Positions 35,296-45,927 of a stretch of 64,000 bases of DNA are shown here, in pieces (positions within the stretch are counted from its first letter, which is position 1; each line of letters starts with the position of its first letter). This stretch comes from Amaranthus tricolor. Taxonomy: Eukaryota > Streptophyta > Magnoliopsida > Caryophyllales > Amaranthaceae. The stretch lies in contig NC_080049.1 in assembly GCF_026212465.1 (NCBI RefSeq), forward strand, positions 36,372,885 to 36,436,884, read 5' to 3'. The notes under the pieces are model-generated. The model did no database searches and was not told the origin of the DNA. It saw nothing but the letters and a program-made list of their open reading frames with translations. Made by a program: the position numbers and the translations under genes.

Positions 35296-35637
35296 TCATA
35301 TATATATATATATATGTATTAAATTTTTATTAAAAAAATGCAACTTATTAAAGAAGACCACAGAGTTGAAAGGATTAGAATGTTCCAAATTTGCAATAAC
35401 ATAAAGAAGAAATGGCAATAATGTAAAAAAGAATATGAAAATGGTACAAAATTGGAAAAGAAAAGATATGTACCCTATAAATATAATGAAAGCATATGCA
35501 TTGCTGATTGCACCAACCTGAAAATGGGAAACCCTAAAGATAAAGACAATAGACGAAACCTCAAATCCAACACTTCTTCTCAAACACTGAGCCACCCTCC
35601 TTTGACCAATTAAAACATGCCACGTAATCAATGCCAT
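35296..35637 (-). CDS. Small ORF of unknown nature behind an ABRE/TATA arrangement
   Basis: 113 codons from an ATG at 35637. The N-terminal 40 residues (starting MALITWHVLIGQRRVAQCLR) are basic and could be a mitochondrial targeting sequence; residues from about 50 are strongly hydrophobic and T-rich in codons, as in translated non-coding DNA. A possible donor (CAG|GTTGGT) near 35518 might mean that only the first 40 codons are exonic. I do not recognise a family. Upstream on the same strand lie a TATA box (35711-35718) and three ACGT motifs (35744-35780), which is why I list it. It may be a genuine short gene, a first exon whose partners I cannot find, or chance. Confidence 0.25.
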   Translation of the reverse strand: MALITWHVLIGQRRVAQCLRRSVGFEVSSIVFIFRVSHFQVGAISNAYAFIIFIGYISFLFQFCTIFIFFFTLLPFLLYVIANLEHSNPFNSVVFFNKLHFFNKNLIHIYIYI

Positions 35638-35710
35638 TTCACTATGGACCCCACTTATTAGTTGTCAATACCCCAAAACATGTTAATAGAAAAACCATCA
35701 AAGCTGGGCT

Positions 35711-35780
35711 TTTATAAACACCGACGGATGTATATGCTTCGGACACGTGATATACCACGTGGGATAAATTTGTACACGTC
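35711..35780 (-). promoter_or_regulatory. ABRE/G-box cluster with TATA box
   Basis: Read on the minus strand: GACGTGTA (35773-35780), then CCCACGTGG around CACGTG at 35756-35761, then TCACGTGTCC around CACGTG at 35744-35749, then TTTATAAAAGCCC about 30 bp downstream. ACGTGTC and CACGTG are bZIP (ABRE/G-box) cores typical of abscisic-acid and drought-responsive promoters. Order and spacing fit a real promoter. Caution: the repeat element about 100 bp away is itself rich in GACACG words. Confidence 0.45.
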
Positions 35781-35883
35781 TTTACTTTTACCATAAAACT
35801 CAAAGGCCAATAATGAATAATAAATCTCTTTTTCGTTGGATCATACTTATCCTTATCTTGCCTTTGGTAAGAGTAGTATTCCT

Positions 35884-36735
35884 CAAGCACTAAAACAGAC
35901 ACGGACACGGACACGGACACGACATGGGTACGGGAAAACGTCAACTTAAAAATGGCGGACACGGGGACACGAAAATGGTAATATAATAAATATATCAAAT
36001 TAAAGATAATTTTACAATCTTTCATTTGATATATGTAAATAAACACTTTAAAAACATAAAACACACATAAAATACAAATAAGTACCAAATAAACAACATG
36101 ACTATTTAAAAATAGTCATACAAACCAAATCAAAGAAAACCAAATAAATAGGTAAATTTAAGATTTAAAAATCAAGATTAACAAATAACACATTAACAAT
36201 TTAACATTAACAAATAACAATTAACAAATATTCAAAGAGGATATACAAAAAAATCATGAACAACATTTCAACTTTTCAAAATTCAAATTACAAACACATG
36301 AACAATTTAACATTAACAAATAACAATTAACAAATATTCAAAAAGGATATACAAAAAAATCAAAAACAACATTTCAACTTTTCAAAATTCAAATTACAAA
36401 CACTAAGATTAAAAATTTAAGATTAACAAATAACACATTAACAATTTAACCTTAACAAATAGCAATTAACAAATATTCAAAGAGGATATACAAAAAAATC
36501 AAGAACAACATTTCAACTTTTATTTTTATTTTTTTTTCAAAAAAACGTGTCCTTGACTGCTTGTCGTGTCCCTTGCCGTGTCCATGCCGTGTCCGCGTGT
36601 CCGAAAAAATATTAAAATATTGGACACTTCATTTGGCGTGTCGGACACGGATTTTCGCGTGTCCGTCGCGTGTCCGTGTCCGACACGTGTCCGACACGGG
36701 ACACGCCGGTCTAGAGAAGTGTCCGTGTATTCTAG
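35884..36735. mobile_element. hAT-like element built of GACACGG / GTGTCCG repeats
   Basis: 852 bp flanked by a perfect 8 bp duplication GTATTCCT (35876-35883 and 36736-36743). The left part holds ACACGGACACGGACACGG, the right part its inverse (GTGTCCGTGTCCGACACGTG), so the ends form a loose inverted repeat. The interior has three copies of an AT-rich block of about 100 bp starting at 36195, 36301 and 36440. No coding ORF; apparent ORFs on both strands are translations of the repeat. Assigned to hAT only by the duplication length. Confidence 0.6.
36195..36520. repeat. Three-copy AT-rich internal tandem repeat
   Basis: Blocks starting AACAATTTAACATTAACAAA at 36195, 36301 and (with one change) 36440, spaced 106 and 139 bp, each containing GGATATACAAAAAAATCA. 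Lies inside the element at 35884-36735. Confidence 0.85.
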
Positions 36736-36962
36736 GTATTCCTACGTCTTTATTTTACTTCATTTGATTTGACAAGAAAATAAAAACGTTAAAGATAATA
36801 AATTAAAATAATGAAATATTTATAAATAGATAAAGAATAGTATATAAAATAAAAGTGATAAAATTATATCTAAAATTAAAAATAGAATAAATTCATTTAG
36901 AAAAATTAAAACAAAAAATAGTACAAATCTTGTAAAATAAATGAGTAATTGAATACTAACTA

Positions 36963-37218
36963 CTTCCTCCGTTCTAAATTACTTGTAATGTTTTTTTTTT
37001 CACGCAGTTCAATATATTAATTCAATCCATAATATTTCTAATTATGTATTAAAAAAATTATAAAAATTTAATATTAATAATCTTTACAATGAGACGAATC
37101 AAACAAGATCTCACTTAATTATGTTTTAACTTATAGATTAAAAACTAATCACAAATTAAGAGTGATAAATAAAAAGTGTTATTTTTCTAATGTTGCAATT
37201 AATTTGAAACGGAAGAAG
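36963..37218. mobile_element. Stowaway-like MITE
   Basis: Ends CTTCCTCCGTTCTAAAT and TTTGAAACGGAAGAAG between TA dinucleotides. The interior contains GAGACGAATCAAACAAGATC, found in related form near 5236, 37882, 40632 and 52696, so this is a family with several copies in the window. Confidence 0.7.
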
Positions 37219-37411
37219 TATGTAGTAGAAGAATATACTATTAAGAGTGATACTAGCTAGCTATATATTAGCTATATATTATTAACAGATACTCACAAAT
37301 TTAAATTTGAATTTATTTCACTATTACTATTAAGTTGAGAATTTGAAAATAACTAATTAAATATTGTCAACTGTTTTTAAATTTTTTATTTATAATTTTG
37401 TAATTCAAATG

Positions 37412-37414
<3 letters not shown>

Positions 37415-37485
<71 letters not shown>
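37415..37485. repeat. (AT)n microsatellite
   Basis: About 70 bp of AT dinucleotides. Confidence 0.97.
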
Positions 37486-37489
<4 letters not shown>

Positions 37490-40400
37490 GAAATAGAAGG
37501 AGTACGTACATATTTTCAACTCAACAGACTTTATTTCACGAAATAAAAAAAACGAGATAAATTTAATGACATAGAAGAATTACCTATTTCCAACTCAACA
37601 GACTTTAATTTATTTGTTTTTAATTCTTTGTTTTTTTTATTGTTTTGAGGTAACAAGCTGGCTACTATCCTGTTCTTATCCATTCAATTATTAGTTGGTG
37701 GAGGAGTGCAGTGATCTACTATGACTATAGTAGTCTCCATTTTTTTATAAAAAAAAAATTATTTTTTTATTTACTTTTTCACAGTTTTCGATATAAATTT
37801 AAATCTTAATATCTCTAAATATATATTAAAAAAATTATTAAAAATAAAAAATAAAAAATTATAGATTAAGACGAATCTAATAAGATCTCATATGGTTATT
37901 TTATCTTTTAAATATGTGCCAAAAATAATAATTAAATTTCTTTCTCCTTAAGATGAAATATTTCAAATAGAAAGAATATTAGAGAATGAAGAGGGTAATT
38001 ATTTTGTGAATTAATACAAGTAGTACATGTGTTATCCTAATTTATTTAAATTTTATTATAAGATTTTATCAACTCTTATATATGTAAACTTATCAGCGTT
38101 AAAATAAATAAAAATAAGTGCAACACATTCTCTTTAAGTCATGTTTATAGGATATTTGTGTAGTTAAAACTGGATTCGATCAATTGCAAATTAAATCAAA
38201 AGTTATAATGGTTTTGTGTATTTGTATTTTTGAATGATTTTGGATGAGAGTCGGTCTCAAGTTAAATACAAATTAAATTGGTAGTAATAAAAATAATTTG
38301 TAGTGTAAATTATTTTCATAATATGTATCTTGTCATTACTCATTAACATGGTAATGAAAAATTGATCATAAGAAAGATTTTTATTCACAATTTTTCATTA
38401 CCACCTAATAGCATATGTTTAAGTGGTAATGCATTGGTAGTAGAATATAATTTGCTTTTAGAGTGATATATTTAGCGACATTTAATTTAAATGTCACTAC
38501 TTTAAATTTTTAACAATATATAGTGGATTTAATGACATTTGTTAAACATTTTAGCAGCATAATAATAAATCATACTAAAATTTTTTGCAACATACTCCCT
38601 TCGTTTTCACATGTTATTCTCAAATAGAATTTACAAATTTTAGTGTCAAATTTATAGTGGATTTCTCATCATTCTATTTTAAAAAACATATTCATGTGGA
38701 ATCTTGATAGATTCGTCTCAATATATATTTTTTAAATATCAACTTTTTAGAATTTTAAAAATTTACAATTAAAAAATTATTTGATTTTTAAGTTTGCATC
38801 GGGATCTGCACAAAAAGTGAATGGGAAGAACAAATGAAAATATTATAGACTGTAGCAATAATTACATATGCCACCTAAGGCCAAATAAAGTATTACTAAA
38901 TCAGAAATTAAAATAAAATTCAACAATTATTACACTAAAGATATAAATCAGTGGCATTTTTTTAATGCCACTAAATTTAATTTCGCAAAAAGTTAAATTT
39001 TTTGTAGTGTGGAATAAATTTTGTTAAATTTGTTGTAGTGTAGAATGAATTTTGTAAAGAAAATGAGATTGTAGGAGTATAACCATGACCATTTATCTTG
39101 TTGAGAGATATTTCTACCAACATAATACTAACTTTCTATTATCATTTCTAATATTTAATACCGATATGAAACGGGCCGTTAAAATGAAATTATTCATAGC
39201 AAAACTCAATATTTAGTTGCTAATGAGTAAAAACAAAAGAAGTATTTGTTCAAACTCATAAATCATAATATAATAGCTCATAACTTTATAAATACACCAA
39301 TATGGTAAAGTCGGGGTCTCAATGTTTCTAAAAAACAGTTCATTAGATAAAATAATCCAACTTACTACAAGCAAAAAATGAATGAAACTTCTACTACTCT
39401 TAAGTAATTTATACCTAAAATCCCTACTAATTTATCCCCCAAAATCCATATCTCATCATAATTAAATCTTCGATCTAACAACGTCCTCATAATTGTCATA
39501 ATAATATATCTATAATTTAGTTAATTGATCCCATAAGACCAATTAAAACAAAAAAATTAATAATAATGTCTTAAATAGTTTATTTGATATAATTGAATCG
39601 ATTTTCTAATGAATAATTTGTTAGAATATATAACATATTTTGGGTCTTTAAAAATCAACTTAAGCTGATGGTTAAGATTCTAAAATATTTTATATACTCT
39701 AACACATCCTTTTACACGACAACCCTTTAAGTTAGAAATGTTGGATGCAGCACAGACCCTTCTCATTCCTTACGCAAAATGTTTCATTTAAATTTGAAGG
39801 GTGGTTAAAATTCGAATCTTTGACCTTTTCATCACGCTGACTCTGATACAATATCAATGAAACAACTTAATCAAAAACTTATAATAGACTAACTCATTGA
39901 GCTTAGTTGTTTTTTAATGAGATCGATACCTTGATGATCGAGGCGCCTGCTTGATCATGGACATAATTCATTCATATAATCCAACACTCCTTTTTATCTC
40001 TATTATTTAATTATAAAAAAATCAATTAACAAATCAAAAATTTAAATTTATGATTAAAGACGATATCTTAATACTCTATTGCACCCTTTAACAAAAGAGC
40101 TCTTAGGGCTAGAATTGTGAAAACAACACGTGCCTTTCTCATATATAGTGGTAATTATCCACTTACACGTATATGTTAATGTTCCACGAAAAATGGCAGG
40201 TAAATGAGATTCGAACTTTGAATTTTTTTTTAATTTTTTTTTGTATTTAAACTCATAAATTTCACTTAAAATGATGTATGAAATGAAATTTGAATTCGTA
40301 ATCATCTATTATATTAACTTCTGTATCATGTCAAAAAATCAATAACATTAAAACCCTAATTGATAGCCTTGCGTTCAACTGTTATTTCAAAATTAAAATT

Positions 40401-43385
40401 AAAATTTTGAATGTGATACAAATAAAATAAATTTTGGAGGAAAAGCACATCGCATCCAGGAGTATATACGTAGGATAATACTACAAATAAGAATTAAATA
40501 CTCCCTACTATTCTTATATTCTTATTAGGTGTCCCATTTATTTTTAGGATACTATTTATTTATCACTCTTAAATTATATTTTATTACTAATCTATAAGTT
40601 ATAATACAATTATGTGGGATCTCATTTGATTCGTTTTAATGTAAAGTTTATTAATATCAACCTTTTTATAATTTTTAATCACGCATGATTAGATATATTA
40701 AGGATCGAATAAGTGTATTGGTTAGAGTGTATAAAAGAAATGAGACACTTAAATATGAATAGAAGTAAATATAAAAAAGAAAAAAGAAAAGTGAAAAAGA
40801 CAGGTAAATACGTAGGGGGGGGGGGTAGATACAGGAAAAGTGGGAAGGAAGCTTATCAATTCGCCGCATTAAACGGAAGCCTATGTTCATTTGGGACCAC
40901 TCTCGCATGTGGATAAGGAGTGCTACATATACTACATACTGTTTTTTTCATTTTATTTTTATTTTAACTATAAAAGCAACGTAAAAATAAACAAAAAGAT
41001 TAAAAGAAATTGAGCTAATGTTTATCCACTCCTAAAAGTGTATTGGGCCCCACTTCTACGTAGAATGTTCTCCTCCACGCTCAAATGTCAACATCTGTCT
41101 AATATGATTTCATAGTTTATACTATTCCCTTTTTTGAATTGCATCGAGAAATTGATACTTCATATTTTTAAAACATGATAATAAGTAAACAAAGAGAATG
41201 TATTATGTGGATGAAATTAAATAATTGTTAAAATGTATGATTTAGATTAAAAGAAATTAGTGGATCATTGTCTAAAAATAAAAATTATACAAATTAAGTG
41301 AGACGAATTAAAATAAAAAATAATGCAAATTTAATAGAAAGTAGAGAGTACATCTAATAGTCTCTTTTTTTAAAAAAATTATTAGTAGTATCACCCCTCT
41401 ATTCTAATAGAATTGCAACACTGAGAATTACAGAGATTTTAAATAAAAACTGGATATTGATATAAATAAATATAAAGAAACGAATTATATTGATGGAATT
41501 AGAACAAGAGTTAACATACATGAATGAGAATAAAAAATAGTGTTAAACTATTATCTGAAAATAAAAATGGTACTTAATAAAATGGATTAAAATGATAATT
41601 AATGCAAAATAAATAGAAAAGAAAGTAAATGTTAAAAAAATATTAGGTCACGCGGGCCGCTCACGAATGACATGTCTAAGATATGACATGATGTAGTACT
41701 ATTTACGACAGGCATTGATATAACACAATTTGACACAAGGTAAGATGAGCAGATTTCGCAAGAGGCATGACAAATGGGGGGATTTCTTTGGTTTATCTAG
41801 ATTGGATAAATTGCACTTGTCTATAGAAGTATTTAAATTTTAAGGAAGTAGGAATAAATAATAAAAGAGAATAAATTATATAAATAAGATTAAATTAAAG
41901 TTAAAATATATAAATAAGATTAAAATAAAATAATAGGTCATTATGTAAAAATACAAACAATACAAATAAGTAGGAAAAATCAAAATAAAAAATACTGTAA
42001 ATGAAAGGAGAAAAGGTAAATCCGAACAGGAAAGGAAAGGTAAATCCGTTATGATGAAGAGAAAAATATATTTAGTTAATGACTACTAAGACATGTTAAA
42101 ATAAAAAAAATAAAAATTGATTTGATGTATAATTACCAAACTATCGGCTTTGTATAAATTGTTTTACACAAAGAAGAAGATTGAAGAAATGAAATTGGGA
42201 TAGTGATGAAAGACGGAGAAAGTGGAGGATAGTTGGATAGTGGATACTTATGAGTTGGTTAGCTTCCTATGTTAAAAAAAAAGCAATTTGCATTAAAAAT
42301 AACCATCATACACTATGCATAACAAAACATATATAGATAATTGGAAAATTTCAGATGATAATTTTGAATTTTTGTATTTTTTTCTTAAATATTTTGCTAT
42401 TTTTATCCAAGATAATGATAATTTGTTTAAAAAAAAAATGTTGTGAACATTTTAATTGTCACATATTTCAAACTTCAGTCGAAATAAATACTTAATTTAA
42501 AGGAAAACTTAACATTTTGTCTATCACATGGTAAAGTTGAAAGCTCGAGGTCACTTCGTGGATTTTTAAAAATATTTGTGAGAAAGCCAAAAACTCTAGG
42601 TCACCACGTGAAATTTCCATAGAAAATATTTTAAAGTAGAAAAATAGTTTTCATAATTACTTAGATTTTAAATTATTTAAGAAAATTCTCATAATTACTA
42701 TCTAATTTGATATTTATACTCCCAAAATGATCACCGTATATGAAAATTTCATTTTAAATTATCATCATATAATTATTCATTAGTTGGTAAAAGGACTACA
42801 ATGATGGGCAATAATATATATATTTTTAATTTTACTGATAATTTATTTGTAATTACTCTTAACGATTTCATATTTTGAAGGTAGAAAAGGGAGTTTCACC
42901 TAAGCAAGTTGGTCAAAATTAGGCGTAGACCACTTTTATTTGGTTTTGATTCTGAAAGATAACTACATTTCAATGTTTTATTTGATTAGTGAACTAATAT
43001 ACTAAGCACTTTTTTTAATTCATTAAAATATATTAAATATTATCTCAGTTAAAATATATATCAAATATGAAAATAAATGTTTCTATAAATTTAGTTTAGC
43101 TATTTAACTTAATGTATGACTATTTCATAGTGAGACAATTTTATATGAAAATTTATGCCCAAATAAAACGGCACTATATATTAGATTGGATCAAGTTGCT
43201 TCCCAAAGAGGTAGGGGGCATATGTGGATACGCCCAACTACAAAAATTGTTCAGCATTTCAAGGCTTATGAATGATTGGGCCTTTTGAGGACCAAATTTT
43301 ATGATCACGGGGTCAGTCCAAGCCCAAAACTTCCTCTACTAAAATCCTAGTCTACTCCAATTTTTTTTTTCATTTTTTTATTATT
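37486..43385. other. AT-rich intergenic DNA with decayed MITEs
   Basis: No gene. Partial Stowaway-like sequences near 37740-37980, 38593-38830, 40500-40760, 41120-41355 and 41392-41640. A TTTTTTGTAGTG sequence at about 39000-39011 looks like the 3' end of a CACTA element without a partner. A G10 run is at about 40817-40826. Confidence 0.5.
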
Positions 43386-43387
43386 TA

Positions 43388-43753
43388 CTCCCTCCGTTCC
43401 TATTTGTTCTTCCTATTTGGGTATTTCACAAAGATTAAGAAAAAGAGAATCTTTGGTGGTAGTAGGTATTATTTTAATTATATAATAGTGGGAAGTAATG
43501 ATTGTATAGGAAGTATGAGGTTGTACTGGGTATTATTTTAATTAAATAGTAGTGTGAAGTAATGATTGTATTGGAAGTATGAGAGAGAAAATAATTATAA
43601 ATAAAAGAAAATGGGTACATTAAAAGAAAAGGGGGATTTTAAGGGGTAAAAGTGAGATAAAAACTTTCTAAAAATAGAAAGTATTCTAAAGTGGAAGAAC
43701 TTTTGAAACTACCCGTTATAGTAATGTGGAAGATCAAAAAGAAACGGAGGGAG
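43388..43753. mobile_element. Stowaway-like MITE with internal duplication
   Basis: Terminal repeats CTCCCTCCGTTCCTATTTG and AAAAGAAACGGAGGGAG flanked by TA on both sides (43386-43387, 43754-43755). A segment with GGTATTATTTTAATTA and GAAGTAATGATTGTAT occurs twice in tandem (about 43466 and 43529). Confidence 0.8.
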
Positions 43754-43777
43754 TATTTTTTTTTATTAAATTGTTTC

Positions 43778-43944
43778 ATCTCACCATAAGACAGTCATAA
43801 TTGGATCAACTGAAAGTCTTTTTAAAAAAACTGCTCTCTGTACAATTTAAATTTCATTGTTTTTGATATTTTTTTTGCTAATGGACTGCTTGTATAGGCT
43901 TATCTCACGGTGAGACAGTCTCATACAAGACTTGCTGTTTAATT
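43778..43944. mobile_element. Small MITE related to the one at 4031
   Basis: Bounded by TCTCACCATAAGACAGTCAT and CACGGTGAGACAGTCTCATA followed by CAAGACTTGCTG. Inverted-repeat ends, no coding capacity, boundaries approximate. Confidence 0.45.
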
Positions 43945-44727
43945 ATTTTATTTGTGATCTATCATAAAAGACGTCAAGGCCATTACACTAGAAAAACATT
44001 GAGTTGGAAGAATTTTTCAATGGTGACTAGTGGTTATTTACTTTTCTTATTAAAGTTTTTTTTAACAAAAAATGAATTTATCTATGTATGATGAACAACT
44101 ATTAATAGTTTCTTAATTTTAATTTTTCATTGCATTTCGATATCAGAGCTATTCTAGTTAGAGACTGTCTCTCAGTATAATAACGATAAAATTAGAAGCT
44201 TATATGCTAATAATCTGTATTAGTTAGATTATTCATCCCATATATAAGGTGTATCCCACGATAAGACCGTGTCTTACAAGAATTCATAATCGAGAATATA
44301 TTTAAACTAACTCCAAAATTAACAAATATTTTAAAGTAGTGGAGGATGAGGTGACACTTGAGTCACTTCAAGTGTTAGGAGTGTCCAAGCAAACTTGAGT
44401 CACTTCAAGGGTGTCTACGCAACCACCAATTGAAATGGTTAGAAATTCAAATGACTAAGCAAATGCTTCCAATCAGCTGAGTGTAACACACATTTGAAGC
44501 AATTATTTATGCATTTGATTGATAAGACTTGAGAGTCATCAAACCACAATGTTTTAAGCAAATTGATGCATCAGAGCCAAGGGTCATCCCCACTAATTCA
44601 TTGTTTTTTTTCTTTTATCTACTTATACTTCACAACCTTATCTAATATCTAATTGCTATAAAGCTATAATTGTACATCTAATAATAACTACCCACGCAAT
44701 TAATAACTATTTAGATAATTAACAACC

Positions 44728-44975
44728 AGCTAGTCTCTTGAGAGACCGTCTCTTTGAGAGACATATCTCAAGCCCAACCCATTAAAGATTAATGCCTATT
44801 TAACGTATTTTTAATACCTACTTATATTATACTTAATGATTATTTACCATATCCTTAATGCCTATTTTCAATATCTTAAATGTCTACTACATCATTCTTA
44901 ATGCCTACTTACAATATTTTAAAAAATATATAATGAGTCAGCCCAATTAGAGATAGTCTCTTACAAGAATTTGCG
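44728..44975 (+). mobile_element. MITE, 'GAGA' family copy F
   Basis: Begins AGCTAGTCTCTTGAGAGACC and ends TTAGAGATAGTCTCTTACAA, with the same array of about 25 bp units. Closest in sequence to copy C. Confidence 0.65.
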
Positions 44976-45927
44976 ATCAACAAATAACTATACTCACAAC
45001 TAGATAACATCAATATATGTCTTGATAAAGATTTTAGATTATGTAAAGCTTATTTTAAAAACGGTAGTTAGATAAGAAAAATCAAATTCAAATAACGTTG
45101 AATAAGTTAAGATCAATGTTAAGGCGATTGTATATTTTTAGTGAAGAAAAAATTAATTCAAATAAAAGCTAATATAATTTTGGATAAAAAATAATTTTTT
45201 AAGAACTATTTTTCGTAGGATATAATTTTCCTTGCAAAAATGTTGTAATTTAAATTTATGTTTGGTTGCACATGAAAACATCAATTAGTACAAGAATTTG
45301 TGGTTACCAAGAGGGTGCTATGATGATTAAATTCCTTCTTAGGCAAGGAATTAAGTTTTATATTTGAACTTTAAATTCTTATGTTAATTGCTAATCAAAG
45401 ATAATTCATTTTATCGTATTATCATTTATAAGGAGTTCAAATTTTTATACTAATTAATATCAACCCAACCAAACAAGCTATGAATATTTACTGTCAAGTG
45501 TCACTGTATAAATAAATTTTTTTAATTATTTTTTAATGGGTTTCCTGGATAATATTTCCTTGTATAAATAAAAATATCATGAGTCCTTTGATCATTTTTA
45601 GTAATAACAAAAATAGGTGTAGTTAGAAGTATTTAATGCCAAAAAATGAGTGTTCCTTTCATTTTCTGTGTGTCTGTCCCATTTCCCTTCTTAATGCTAA
45701 TCAAACTAAACGTATGTTATCTATGACTCTTATTATCTTCCACATTGAACAAAAGTTCAATAATATTACATTAAAAAATATTATCGTCGAATCCGATAAT
45801 TTTGTTGATCTGCTTCTCTATAATTACCCTTTCAATTAAGCAAAAACATGGTGGCCATTCCATATACAAAAACAAAAAATACATCATTTACAAAGTATAC
45901 TCAAAATCATGTTGCATTACATTGTGA
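44976..45927. other. Intergenic and 3' flank of the potassium transporter gene
   Basis: No gene. The stretch next to 45927 should be the 3' UTR of the KUP gene (minus strand). Confidence 0.6.

Noticed and set aside
36561..36772. Two overlapping 68-codon plus-strand ORFs
   Set aside because: Translations of the GTGTCCG repeat array in the element at 35884-36735; two frames open at once is typical of such repeats.
37364..37546. 60-codon ORF with a long Ile-Tyr run
   Set aside because: Translation of the (AT)n microsatellite.
28699..39011. CACTACAAAAAT at 28699 and TTTTTTGTAGTG at about 39000 as two ends of one 10 kb CACTA element
   Set aside because: Flanking trinucleotides do not match (ACT against TGG) and subterminal motifs differ, so they are probably unrelated ends.
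39720..40320. Sequences with GACTCTGATACAATATC and TTCGAACTTTGAA resembling tRNA or primer-binding-site parts
   Set aside because: No cloverleaf can be drawn and no LTR pair was found; left unassigned as old repeats.
40675..40908. 77-codon minus-strand Ser/Tyr/Phe-rich ORF
   Set aside because: Lies in AT-rich MITE-like sequence with a G10 run; no coding character.
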